From a virus: 64,000 nt of DNA. This document shows positions 48,239 to 57,195 of this stretch, one piece after another. The translations under genes were made by a program, and so were the position numbers. The notes under the pieces are model-generated. The model did not search any database, had not been told where the DNA came from, and saw nothing but the letters and a program-made list of their open reading frames with translations. Location of the stretch: IMG/VR virus record IMGVR_UViG_3300008261_000001, positions 186,001 through 250,000 of that record; one strand, written 5' to 3'. The first letter of the stretch is position 1. Every line of letters starts with the position of its first letter.

Positions 48239-48895
48239 CTATAGAGCTTTAGGGGAGGGTACTAAGGGTATTAGCTTATCAAAGCCCTTAAAAGCAGACT
48301 TGTGGGTTACATCATTACTTTTAATCAGTGTGTCGCTATAGTTATCAGAGTCGTTTAAGACGCTAACATCTGCAATACCACAGATGTAAAAATCTAGTCC
48401 CTCCTTCATTACGATCACTTGAGGGTACTCGTGCTTTTTAGCCGTGATAGAAGGTTTCTTCAGCAAAGGATAGTCGTACTGATCCCCCTCTTTAGACCCA
48501 GTCTTAACGCCTATGGATAAACCACCACGCTCTAGATCTGGACTGTCGAAGTCAGCAGACTCACCCACAGAGAAATCTACCACCTCTCTGTGGTCTAACC
48601 CAAGATACACACAGACTGCTATCTCACCTAGCTTTCCTGTAGTATGCCTCTTCCTTATAGACCCACCATCGTTTTTGTACCCACCCTCACCCCTCTTTTT
48701 CTCTATGATGGGTGAGACCATCTCGGATACATACTGTTCAATATCTTCTGTTAGGGTGATTTTTGGTTTATCCGACACATATTTCCAAATAGTATGTGGG
48801 TTGTTTTGTGACCACCTTGATTTGTTTAGCCTCTCCGCCCAATCGCCATTCTTGTCCTCATCCCCCAAGCTCTCTAGAATCTTATCTAAGCTCAC
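48239..48895 (-). CDS. Possible PD-(D/E)XK nuclease-like protein
   Basis: 218 aa from a GTG with AAGGAGG 6 bases upstream. Residues about 80-140 show a restriction-enzyme-like arrangement: GKLGEIAVCVYLG (helix with Glu), ADFDSPDLERGG (Asp), LSIGVKTGS (in place of the usual E-x-K). The Glu of the E-x-K is replaced by Gly-Val, so it may be inactive or misread. The N-terminal 75 residues are charged and helical. Confidence 0.45.
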   Translation of the reverse strand: MSLDKILESLGDEDKNGDWAERLNKSRWSQNNPHTIWKYVSDKPKITLTEDIEQYVSEMVSPIIEKKRGEGGYKNDGGSIRKRHTTGKLGEIAVCVYLGLDHREVVDFSVGESADFDSPDLERGGLSIGVKTGSKEGDQYDYPLLKKPSITAKKHEYPQVIVMKEGLDFYICGIADVSVLNDSDNYSDTLIKSNDVTHKSAFKGFDKLIPLVPSPKAL

Positions 48896-49006
48896 GCTGA
48901 CCTCCTTTGGTTTCTCGTAGTTATTATGGGATTTAGGTGCTTAATAATTTGTTTATATACCCACAAAACATTGTCCAAATAACCCCAACAAGAGAGTATA
49001 TAGAGT

Positions 49007-49390
49007 ATGCCCCTAGTCCATCAGCACATCGTTGTCCGCTCCCATGTCATGAAGCCTCCCATGAGCGAGGAGGAGACGAAGAACTGGCTCAAAGAGCTTA
49101 TTTCTAAAATCGACATGAAGATCCTAAACGGTCCTCATGCGACTTATTTAGATAAAGAGGGTAATAGGGGTGTGACGGGCGTCTGCATTATCGAGACTTC
49201 TCACATTGCAATCCATGTGTGGGATGAGGAGTCTCCAGGTCTTATTCAGCTTGATGTGTACTCGTGTAAGGACTTCGACAAAGAGGTGGTGTTCAAGCAC
49301 TTTGAGTGCTTTGAGCCTGTCTCGACCGAGTGGTTCATGCTCGACCGCACCGACAAGTTATCCATTACGGACGACATACAGAAGAAATGA
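49007..49390 (+). CDS. SpeD-like pyruvoyl-dependent decarboxylase
   Basis: 127 aa. The signature of the S-adenosylmethionine decarboxylase (class 1b) family is present: GVTGVCIIETSHIAIHVWDE, in which Ser65 would become the pyruvoyl cofactor by self-cleavage, and DVYSC (Cys87 at the proton-donor position). The family makes decarboxylated SAM for spermidine synthesis; some relatives act on ornithine or arginine instead. No spermidine synthase gene is nearby. The stop overlaps the next start (ATGA). Confidence 0.82.
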   Translation: MPLVHQHIVVRSHVMKPPMSEEETKNWLKELISKIDMKILNGPHATYLDKEGNRGVTGVCIIETSHIAIHVWDEESPGLIQLDVYSCKDFDKEVVFKHFECFEPVSTEWFMLDRTDKLSITDDIQKK

Positions 49391-50052
49391 GCGATCCTCG
49401 TTGTGTGATAGGTGCGGATGTAAAGCTCATCGAGAAAACCCCTGAGGGTTGGATTCTCGATGGGGCTGTGTATGTATCGGATATATCCGATTGCATAATC
49501 ATGCCCTCACCACACGACAGAAGGATAGTCTTGTCCGTATTGGAAAAGAAGCCCATGCCCTCTAAGCCCAATAAAGTTATCCCTCCTCTACCCCCTTTAC
49601 CACCTAGCTCTGTGGGTGTGGCTGAAGTACCCCCACCCCCTCCTCACTTAACGGAGTACCCCTTGTTAAGTGAGGAGATTGTAGAAGTCGTACAAGACAC
49701 CTTATTGGATAAGTTAGGGGACAAGTTAGGAGAGAATATGTGGGCAGTAGGTTTAGCCATAGGTTTTACGCTGTTAAAGAAGTTAATGACTCAACAAGGT
49801 CAACAAGCGAGCAAGGCTCAAGAGGAAATGGATAAAAAGTGCAAGGGGAGGCACTCAGACTCAGAGAGCTATAAGGCTGAGATGGAAGCTCGCATAAAGG
49901 AGCTTACTGAGCAACTGCAAGCGAGGGACTTAGAGCTTAAGGGGTTCGCTTCGAGGCAATCCCTTAGAGCTACAGACGAGAGGTTAAAAGCCTTGTATGA
50001 GGAGTTCCATAAGTTCAAGAAGGAACTGCTCTTAAACATAGACGAGGACTAG
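49387..50052 (+). CDS. Membrane coiled-coil protein, paralogue of 45171-45839
   Basis: 221 aa, coupled to the SpeD-like gene by ATGA. An N-terminal mini-domain (CVIGADVKLIEKTPEGWILD, then AVYVSDISDC) is followed by a Pro-rich linker, a hydrophobic segment (about 119-134) and a long coiled coil (about 140-218). The order and the mini-domain pattern (CVI, W-x-DG, V-D-S-C) match the protein beside the endolysin. It probably anchors something to the membrane. Confidence 0.6.
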   Translation: MSDPRCVIGADVKLIEKTPEGWILDGAVYVSDISDCIIMPSPHDRRIVLSVLEKKPMPSKPNKVIPPLPPLPPSSVGVAEVPPPPPHLTEYPLLSEEIVEVVQDTLLDKLGDKLGENMWAVGLAIGFTLLKKLMTQQGQQASKAQEEMDKKCKGRHSDSESYKAEMEARIKELTEQLQARDLELKGFASRQSLRATDERLKALYEEFHKFKKELLLNIDED

Positions 50053-50063
50053 CCTCAGTCCTC
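50044..50063. terminator. Hairpin overlapping a stop codon
   Basis: GAGGACT/AGTCCTC (7 bp, loop AGCCTC) covers the TAG of the plus-strand gene and precedes the convergent gene end at 50082. Confidence 0.45.
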
Positions 50064-50081
50064 ATCCCCTCAAGAGCCGTA

Positions 50082-50954
50082 TTAGTATCCAAAGTCCTCT
50101 GAGTTTTGGGAGATGACTTTCTCGATTTGGTCGATGTGCTTTTTAAGCACCACTACTGAAACACCACGAGCCTCTGCCCAATCGTTCTGGTTTTGGAAAG
50201 TCTCGTCTACCTTGTCACGATAGATTTGGTAGCGGATACCCCCCTGCTCTTCACCGAACTTTTGGTTGAGAAGGCGTTGGACATGGTTAGAGACCGATTC
50301 AGCTTCGGCTATCTTTTCAGCCTCGGTGGAGTAGTCGGCATAGAAGTAGTCGGTTTCCGTTTTTTCAGGGTTGTCCTCGTTGGTTCGGATAACCTGCTTG
50401 GCTGAGTTTTCCGATATGTAGGCGTAGCGTGAGCCTCGCTTACACTCTTGTTGGGTCTTACGACCGCGTTGGCGTTGAAGAGCGTCTTGCCCCTCCACCA
50501 TGCTCGCCCGCCAGATGAACTGCTTAAAGTGGTAGAAGATGCTGTTAAAGGTGGGGTCTTTGCCCTTAACCAACATTGGAGAGAGGTTGTCTTTCTCACA
50601 CAGAAAGACAACAAAGTCGTGGTAGTAGTCCTCAAGGTCTTGCATTGCAAATGCGGTAGTGCTGTCCCTTGCCCCATGACGGAGGCAAAAGTCCTTGAGC
50701 TTCTCGTAGTTTACAGACTTGCCCCCAAAGAGCCAATTTTCAGTCGCGTTCGTCTTACGCTTTTGACCGAAAGCCTTTGGTCTCTTAACTTGAGATGTGA
50801 CCTCATAAGATGCCACCTGTAAGAGCACATCCGACCAATGCTCTTCCTTGAGAGTCGCCCTTGAGATTTGAGCCTCCACTTGAGCGATCTGCTCTTTCAG
50901 AGCGTCCGCTTGGGCGTAGAGGCGGGTAAGAGTATCCTTTAAATTTTTCAACAC
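50082..50954 (-). CDS. Possible sigma-like transcription factor
   Basis: 290 aa from a GTG with GAGGAG 8 bases upstream. An N-terminal coiled coil (1-35) is followed by a region resembling sigma region 2 (about 110-170: DLEDYYHDFVVFL...SIFYHFKQFIWR...LQRQRG) and a C-terminal HTH resembling region 4 (NDWAEARGVSVVVLKKHIDQ). If correct, it could direct RNA polymerase to the TTTATA-type promoters. The match is weak and it may be another DNA-binding protein. Confidence 0.35.
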   Translation of the reverse strand: MLKNLKDTLTRLYAQADALKEQIAQVEAQISRATLKEEHWSDVLLQVASYEVTSQVKRPKAFGQKRKTNATENWLFGGKSVNYEKLKDFCLRHGARDSTTAFAMQDLEDYYHDFVVFLCEKDNLSPMLVKGKDPTFNSIFYHFKQFIWRASMVEGQDALQRQRGRKTQQECKRGSRYAYISENSAKQVIRTNEDNPEKTETDYFYADYSTEAEKIAEAESVSNHVQRLLNQKFGEEQGGIRYQIYRDKVDETFQNQNDWAEARGVSVVVLKKHIDQIEKVISQNSEDFGY

Positions 50955-51179
50955 TATGGGTCTCCTCGTACAGAGGGTTAGGTGTGCCTTAAGGGTTAGT
51001 CACCAGGCACGGGAGTACACATAGTAGGTACATCGAACATAAAAATCAAGTTCAAAATCAACCCCCCCAGAAAAAAGATCGTAGAGGTGTGGGTGTGGGG
51101 GGGAGACTCGAAAAAGATTTTTTTTTGTTTATACCCCTGCTCTTGCAAACGAAACCGATCTGAGAAATGGATACTTATA
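50955..51179. other. Divergent intergenic region, 225 bp
   Basis: This separates the sigma-like gene from the structural operon. It contains GTGCCT/AGGCAC pairing near 50973-51010, a G-rich stretch (GTGGGTGTGGGGGGG), a T10 run, and TTTATACCCC at about 51129 as a probable promoter box for the rightward operon. No gene is seen. Confidence 0.5.
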
Positions 51180-52787
51180 ATGGATAAGCAACTACAACGA
51201 GTGGGCATGATGTTGGAGCTTAGTGGTCTAGCTGAGACCAACAAGCAAGCCTCAGAAATCTTAGGGCTGTTACGCAAGCAAGCTGGAGTAGACAAGTTCG
51301 CCATGATGCCGACGAAGTGGAAAGACTCAAAAAAGAGTTATCATGGCACGATACCCTTAGACTCTTTACAGGGTTATTTCGTTCAGATGTGGTGGGGTGC
51401 TTTAAAGAAGCTAGGTTTGACAACTCTTGAGTGTCCACCTACATCGGACATAAAGGTACTCAGTCGTGCTTTGGGTGCGTCCTCTTTGTTCGGTAAGCTC
51501 ATTAAGAATCCGCTTCCAGATTCAGACCCTCGTAAAGTCCTTTGGGCTTCATTAAGGGAGGCTTGGAACAAGCACAGCACGGATTTCGAAACCTCTTGGA
51601 ACAGGATTTTCGAGAGAGCTTATAACGCCACGAACTACATCAGAGGGGATAAAAGGATACCTGACTCTGAAACACGAACACAGCTTGAGATGGAGCAAGC
51701 CTCTGCGGTGTTCGATAGGTACTTTAAGGGCAATAAACTTTACACATTTGTGCAGAGTCTGAACCTTAGTAATCCCGAGTCTGTTTTTGAGCAAGCCTCG
51801 GCATTGGTGGTTTCTAATATCGCTAATGGGAACCACTCTTCAAAGTCAGTCTCTACAAAGCCCACGGACTTTGAGGCTCCAGAGGGTGGTGAGGCTTACA
51901 ACTTCAGTGCTGAGGATGCCTTTATTCCTTACGGTTACACAAGGGACAGTGGCAACACTCCACTTACTGATGCTCAACTACAAACCAACCAACAGATTTT
52001 GGAGGAGGCGGAGAAGCAAGAGGATTGGGCCGAGCTTGTTCGTGATATGCAAAAGAACGATCCAGATTTCTACAAGGACTTAATGGATATTGTATCCGAA
52101 ACTGTAGAGATCAAGAGGTTGTCTCCTGAGGCGGTTTTATCCACAAAGATTACTACTCTAGCACAGATGGAGATCCTTGCTACGCTCATAGACGACTGCT
52201 TATCGGCAGAATCTAGGGATAGGATAAAGAGGTCTGCTCTTTCAAGCATCAAGGCAGGCACATACGCGATTCTCTATGCGTATCTTGTGATGGCAGGTTT
52301 CACTTTTAGCACTCGTGAAGGGGAGAGCGTCACCATTAAGTTATCTGGAAACCCCTTCTTGGTTAACTACAGATCTTTCCAAAGGGATGTGGCAGTACCG
52401 CTAAGGTTAGCGGATGACTTTGAGAGGGTGGTCTCACGCTTGTGGGGGCTCATTGAGAAGTACATACCCAAAAAGCTCTTTAAGGCGGACTTAGAGACCT
52501 TTAGCACACAGATGCAGAAACTTGTGTTCGGTGGTGTTCACCCTGGTGTTGCTTTCCCTGAGATCACCCTAAAGGACAGCCGTTGGTTCTTGGTTTCTTG
52601 TCTTAAAGAGTTCATTCGTTTGAGGATGATTCTTGAAATCTCGGACGAGGATGTTTTAGAGGAGTTCGAGCCAGAGATGGATGGGGATTTGTGTATTAAG
52701 GCTCTTAGGGCTATCACGATTGCTCCCACACAGATTGTAGAGGAAGCGAGATTAGCCCTCATTAGTAGTATCGAGAAGAGAAGGTAA
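51180..52787 (+). CDS. Structural-operon protein, 535 aa
   Basis: Begins MDKQLQRVGMMLELSGLAET. It is largely helical, with an acidic middle (about 240-310) and no membrane segment. It is the first gene of the rightward baseplate operon, so a tail assembly or baseplate role is inferred from position. The start is set by the ATG at 51180; an overlapping ATG at 51169 ends within seven codons. The ribosome site is weak. Confidence 0.55.
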   Translation: MDKQLQRVGMMLELSGLAETNKQASEILGLLRKQAGVDKFAMMPTKWKDSKKSYHGTIPLDSLQGYFVQMWWGALKKLGLTTLECPPTSDIKVLSRALGASSLFGKLIKNPLPDSDPRKVLWASLREAWNKHSTDFETSWNRIFERAYNATNYIRGDKRIPDSETRTQLEMEQASAVFDRYFKGNKLYTFVQSLNLSNPESVFEQASALVVSNIANGNHSSKSVSTKPTDFEAPEGGEAYNFSAEDAFIPYGYTRDSGNTPLTDAQLQTNQQILEEAEKQEDWAELVRDMQKNDPDFYKDLMDIVSETVEIKRLSPEAVLSTKITTLAQMEILATLIDDCLSAESRDRIKRSALSSIKAGTYAILYAYLVMAGFTFSTREGESVTIKLSGNPFLVNYRSFQRDVAVPLRLADDFERVVSRLWGLIEKYIPKKLFKADLETFSTQMQKLVFGGVHPGVAFPEITLKDSRWFLVSCLKEFIRLRMILEISDEDVLEEFEPEMDGDLCIKALRAITIAPTQIVEEARLALISSIEKRR

Positions 52788-52855
52788 AATCCCTTATCTA
52801 TTTATGATGACACCCATGTAGAGAAAACACACTCTTCGTGGAGTGACATCATATT
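52788..52855 (+). promoter_or_regulatory. Leader with TTTATG box and nested hairpin
   Basis: TATGATG (52803-52809) pairs with CATCATA near 52850. Inside, CACTC/GAGTG forms a hairpin with loop TTCGTG and GGAG in its 3' arm, the ribosome site for the gene at 52856. Confidence 0.45.
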
Positions 52856-53896
52856 ATGAGTAAAGACTTACAGATCGCATATGCGTGTCCGCATTTGATA
52901 CGATATGAAAGAGTTTCTTTGGACAGCGGTCGGTTTGTATCTGCCTCTAGTCCCATAGAGGGGGATAACCTACTTGTTCTTAGACGAGATGGTGTCGAAC
53001 TGCCCGCTGAGGGACTCTTTAGGGAAGCATTTATCCAATGCCCTCTCAAAGGTCCTTATCGGATAAAGACGGATAAGAACTCTCTTACGCTTGTCTTGGA
53101 GGGTGGTGCTACATATCAGGTGTCTATCCCACCTAAGATTTACAGCACTACGGCACTCGTGACTTTACTTAATGGAAAGTTCGGTGAGATTTCTGTTTTG
53201 GAGGATAACTTATCGGTTCGTTTTACGGATGAGCAAAGGGGTGTTGGTTTTAGTCTTTATGGGACAGCGATGGAGAGCTTGGGTTTTGTGGTATCCAAAG
53301 TCAGAGCAAAGCCTTTACGCCTAACGCCCTCTTGGAAACTGCGGAAAAGCACAACTGGGGGTTATTTAGTAGCTTTCGATAAGCCTCTCGATCCGGAGGG
53401 CTTATTAGATGTCACCTATACGACCACAAAGAGCGAATGTCGTAGGTGCAACGCCACTGGGGTGGAGAACGACATAAGGTTCTCTATGGATGGTGATTTA
53501 TCCACAATAGAGGGTTATGACTTATTGTATCAGAACATAGCAAAGACGCTTTTGACCATACAAGGGAGCAATCCTTATCACGAGTGGTATGGGTCGAACG
53601 CTGTAGGTTTGGTGGGTAAGAAGTCCACCACTGCTTTACCTTCTCTGATCCGACAGAGCGTTAAAGAGGCATTGGATAGATTTCAGGGTCTTCAGCGAGA
53701 GCAGGCGAAGTTACAGAGGGTATCTAATGAGGAACGCTTATTGAGCGTAGACAGCGTGACGGTGGAACGCATAGGGTCAGATGAGACATCTGTCTTGTGT
53801 ACGGTCGTCGTTCGGGCGGCAAGTGGTTCGCCCGTTAACATAAACATTGTGTTTGCTGTACCTGGCAGTATTCCACTTGATGGAGATCTAAGATGA
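52856..53896 (+). CDS. Baseplate wedge protein, gp25-like C-terminus
   Basis: 346 aa. The last 120 residues (GYDLLYQNIAKTLLTIQGSN, a run of helix, then strands ending TVVVRAASG) follow the pattern of gp25/W-type baseplate wedge proteins. The N-terminal 220 residues are beta-rich, with a Cys pair (CRRC). It overlaps the baseplate J-like gene by 4 bases (ATGA), the usual gp25-J gene order in myoviruses. Confidence 0.6.
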   Translation: MSKDLQIAYACPHLIRYERVSLDSGRFVSASSPIEGDNLLVLRRDGVELPAEGLFREAFIQCPLKGPYRIKTDKNSLTLVLEGGATYQVSIPPKIYSTTALVTLLNGKFGEISVLEDNLSVRFTDEQRGVGFSLYGTAMESLGFVVSKVRAKPLRLTPSWKLRKSTTGGYLVAFDKPLDPEGLLDVTYTTTKSECRRCNATGVENDIRFSMDGDLSTIEGYDLLYQNIAKTLLTIQGSNPYHEWYGSNAVGLVGKKSTTALPSLIRQSVKEALDRFQGLQREQAKLQRVSNEERLLSVDSVTVERIGSDETSVLCTVVVRAASGSPVNINIVFAVPGSIPLDGDLR

Positions 53897-56800
53897 GCCT
53901 TTTTGAAATAATCAAACCTGATGGGGTTAAGACTTCCAATCCCTCTGTCGTTTACTCTACTCTCAAAGACGAAGTGACCATTAGGGGTAACATCGAGGGA
54001 TACACGAGTATCGTCATAACTTTTAATGGAACCACCTACACTTCCACCGGTATAGACTCAGATATAAGCATATTGGATAACTCTTGGTTATTCCCATCTG
54101 TTGGTGGTATAGACATCACTCAAGGTACGAACTCTTTTGAGATAGTAGCCTCAGGTGTGGGTTTATCCAATAAGTCCATACGGCTAGACATAGTATCTCC
54201 AGAGAACGAGCAGATATCTCCACCTGCTCCACCCACGAACATCAGAGTTTCTCGTCTCCAAAACGCTGTAGAGATTTCTTTTAACCACTCGGACACATCC
54301 GTGAGCTATTACAATGTGTATGGCTCATCAGCAAGTGGTGGGGGTCTTAATGGATACTTTTTGGTAAACGCGGTTCCTTTAGATCCAGTGACTTACGGTG
54401 TGCGTGTTGAGCAGTCTACAACACTTGGTGACTTGAGTGTGGATTTGAGTCCACAAGATGCCGACCCTTTATTTGTGGGGGTGCAGGCGTTGCAGAGTTC
54501 TAGTTCTCAAACCTTATCTACTACTAGCTTGGGGGATATTGAGATTCCAGAGGGTGCTATAAGGGTGAGGGTTACCTCTGTGGTTTCTTCTCTAACTCTT
54601 AATGAGACAGTTAAGTTTAAGCACTCTAGGACAGCCACCCCCAACTCACAACCACCGACCTATCAGATAGGTGAGTTCTCGACCTTACCCGCGACTACTC
54701 CCATTTATTATGTGGTCACAGCAGTTAAAGTGGCTGACGATGTTGAGATAGAGTCCTCTTACAGCATAGAAGTGGCAGGACAGCCCATAGAGGTTCAATC
54801 CACCAATCTGAGCCTCCCCAATGTATCGGATAACGACATCACAACGAGTCTTATCCAATCAATCTACGCGGCGGACGAGGATGCGAGCGTTCAAGCTGGG
54901 TCTGCCATCCGAGACTTGATGATAGACCCTATGGTGTCTGAGCTATCTAGGGTGCGTTTTGTGTTGGACTACACCTATCGAGCCACGAGCTTTTTGAGCC
55001 TATTACGGATAGACGACCCCTTAAACACAGGTGCTTCCATTTCTGTGTCTGCGAGTTCTTACAAGCTCGCTCTGAAAGACGCTTTGTTTTTACAAACGGA
55101 TGCTCAGACACAGAACCTCATAGACTCTTCCTTTGACCGACTTGCCTCTAACTTTGGCTTGTCCCGCAGAATAGGCGTAAAGGCGAGGGGAGAGGTGGTG
55201 TTTTATGTTTCCGCTAAACCCACCTACACTATATCAGTTCCTCTAGGGACAGTTCTGACAGGCGGTGGAGTTTCCTTTAAGACGACTGAAACGGATAGCT
55301 TTAGTCCAGAGAACGCATCGAGCCTCTACAACCCTATCCGTAAACGATATGAGCTTACTTTACAAATAGAGGCGATAAATGAGGGTTCAAGCGGAAATGT
55401 AACGAGCGGTCAGATCACACAAGGTGCTCCAGCAGGGTTGAGGGTTTCCAATACCGCACCAACTTTTGGGGGACAAGACACAGAGAGCAATAGTGATCTG
55501 TCCGCAAGAGCTTTGGGTTATTTATCTTCTGTGGATGTCGGCACTCGTAATGGATACTATCGCGTAGCACGAGAGACAGCAGGTGTATCCTCCGTCCTCA
55601 TTATTGACGCAGACAGCCCCTACATGGTCAGAGATGATGGGATCGGTGGCAAAGTGGATGTGTGGGTAAGGGGTGAGAGCATAGCGAGTGTCACCGATGT
55701 GTACGCCCCCACCTACAAAACCAAACGCGGTGCTAGGTTCTTGCCCCTCATTAGCGAGGGGGCTTACATCTTCAAAGTGGCAGACATCTCGTCCCCCTCT
55801 ATCTTTGAAATGATCGACAGAGAGGACTTGGGTCTTGGACTCCGTAACGCCACCACAAATGAGTTCTTCGACTTATCCAATGTGGTCATATCTAATGGGA
55901 ATACAATCACATTGGATAGTTCGATAGTACAGCCCTCTTATGTGTTTGGGGATGTGATACTAGGTGACTATAGGTCTAGCACCTCGGCAAATATCGTCTT
56001 AGATAGACAGCCTGTAAGAGAAGTCTTATCCGTGGCGAAAGAAGATGGGACACTCTTGGGTTTTGAGTTTGTTAAAGCTGAAGACCCCTTGAGGCTTGGG
56101 CAGTCAACTAGAGCTTCCGATTATGTGGTGGTGACGAATGATGGTTTGGATAAGTTTAAAGAAGTCTCCCAAGAGTCTCATACGCTCATAGGATTTTACG
56201 GAGACCGTTTAGCCTATTTGGGTGTCGATGTGAACAGCATAGTGGTGACGAACACATCGGGTGTTGTGTTCGATAGCCCTCTCGACCCAAGTGTTTCCCA
56301 ACCCCATTATGAGATCATCTCAGAAGTCGATCAGGTTTCTATACGCAGAACGAGCGTCAGTGGCGGTATAGCAGATGGGCAGATAGTGCTAGTCTCTTAT
56401 CGTTACATAGAGAATATCACCATCACCTACAAGACGAACCTCGTTTTATCCAATCTACAATCAAACCTAGATGCGAATAAGCACTTAGGGGCGGATGTAT
56501 TGGCTAAAGAGGTTTCTCCAGTATTTGTGGACATCAAAGCTGTGGTGGTCTTAGAGCGGGGTACACCCATCTCCACAGCGGACTCCCTCATACGCAACAA
56601 CTTATCCAATCTTATCTTAGGGCAAGTACTCGGTGGGACGCTGAGAGTCTCAGATGTCATTAGGGAGATAGATAGCAGTACAGGCGTTAGCTATGTCATC
56701 ATGCCTCTCACACAACTCGCTCTACAGCAAGGGTCTAGTGTACTAAGAGAAGAAATCTTAGTGGGTTCTCTCCGAAACATCACCCAACTTAACAACCCAA

Positions 56801-57195
56801 CACATAACTTATGGTTATTGGATAGCCCTTTATCCAATGTGGTGGGGGTCGGAGGGGGTGCGACCGCTCGTGTGTTTTTAGATGGAGCGGAGATACCCCT
56901 CTTGAGCGTCTCACAGAGGGGACTCAAATCAAATTGGATAACCACGAGTGCATCGCTCATAGGTTTGGAGGGGTTGAGTGTTTACGACTCAACTATCTCT
57001 GCGTATGTGAACATAACAGCGAGCCAAAATAAGGTTTTGTTGTGTTTGCCTATAGGCGATCACCCTAGCAATCATCTTCTGAGTGCCAACTACACAACTG
57101 GAGACTCCACAGGTGTGGTGTCGGACATAGTGGTGAACGAGTTTTCTTATTTACAAGTGGGCGACTTGAGCTTTACTTACGAGGAGGAACGATGA
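53893..57195 (+). CDS. Baseplate J/gp47-like protein
   Basis: 1100 aa. A fibronectin/Ig-like N-terminal part (about 85-150: PPAPPTNIRVSRLQNAVEIS) precedes the baseplate J core: residues about 440-540 (GTVLTGGGVSFKTTET...GSSGNVTSGQI) and ESNSDLSARALGYLSSVDVG at about 535-555. C-terminal repeats of the J family continue to about 940, with SYVIMPLTQLALQQG near the end. It is longer than typical J proteins because of added domains. It overlaps both neighbours by ATGA. Confidence 0.82.
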   Translation: MSLFEIIKPDGVKTSNPSVVYSTLKDEVTIRGNIEGYTSIVITFNGTTYTSTGIDSDISILDNSWLFPSVGGIDITQGTNSFEIVASGVGLSNKSIRLDIVSPENEQISPPAPPTNIRVSRLQNAVEISFNHSDTSVSYYNVYGSSASGGGLNGYFLVNAVPLDPVTYGVRVEQSTTLGDLSVDLSPQDADPLFVGVQALQSSSSQTLSTTSLGDIEIPEGAIRVRVTSVVSSLTLNETVKFKHSRTATPNSQPPTYQIGEFSTLPATTPIYYVVTAVKVADDVEIESSYSIEVAGQPIEVQSTNLSLPNVSDNDITTSLIQSIYAADEDASVQAGSAIRDLMIDPMVSELSRVRFVLDYTYRATSFLSLLRIDDPLNTGASISVSASSYKLALKDALFLQTDAQTQNLIDSSFDRLASNFGLSRRIGVKARGEVVFYVSAKPTYTISVPLGTVLTGGGVSFKTTETDSFSPENASSLYNPIRKRYELTLQIEAINEGSSGNVTSGQITQGAPAGLRVSNTAPTFGGQDTESNSDLSARALGYLSSVDVGTRNGYYRVARETAGVSSVLIIDADSPYMVRDDGIGGKVDVWVRGESIASVTDVYAPTYKTKRGARFLPLISEGAYIFKVADISSPSIFEMIDREDLGLGLRNATTNEFFDLSNVVISNGNTITLDSSIVQPSYVFGDVILGDYRSSTSANIVLDRQPVREVLSVAKEDGTLLGFEFVKAEDPLRLGQSTRASDYVVVTNDGLDKFKEVSQESHTLIGFYGDRLAYLGVDVNSIVVTNTSGVVFDSPLDPSVSQPHYEIISEVDQVSIRRTSVSGGIADGQIVLVSYRYIENITITYKTNLVLSNLQSNLDANKHLGADVLAKEVSPVFVDIKAVVVLERGTPISTADSLIRNNLSNLILGQVLGGTLRVSDVIREIDSSTGVSYVIMPLTQLALQQGSSVLREEILVGSLRNITQLNNPTHNLWLLDSPLSNVVGVGGGATARVFLDGAEIPLLSVSQRGLKSNWITTSASLIGLEGLSVYDSTISAYVNITASQNKVLLCLPIGDHPSNHLLSANYTTGDSTGVVSDIVVNEFSYLQVGDLSFTYEEER

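Noticed and set aside
51087-51179. Longer start for the first gene of the structural operon
   Set aside because: It would begin in a G-rich and T-rich promoter region without a ribosome site; ATG 51180 is a simpler start.
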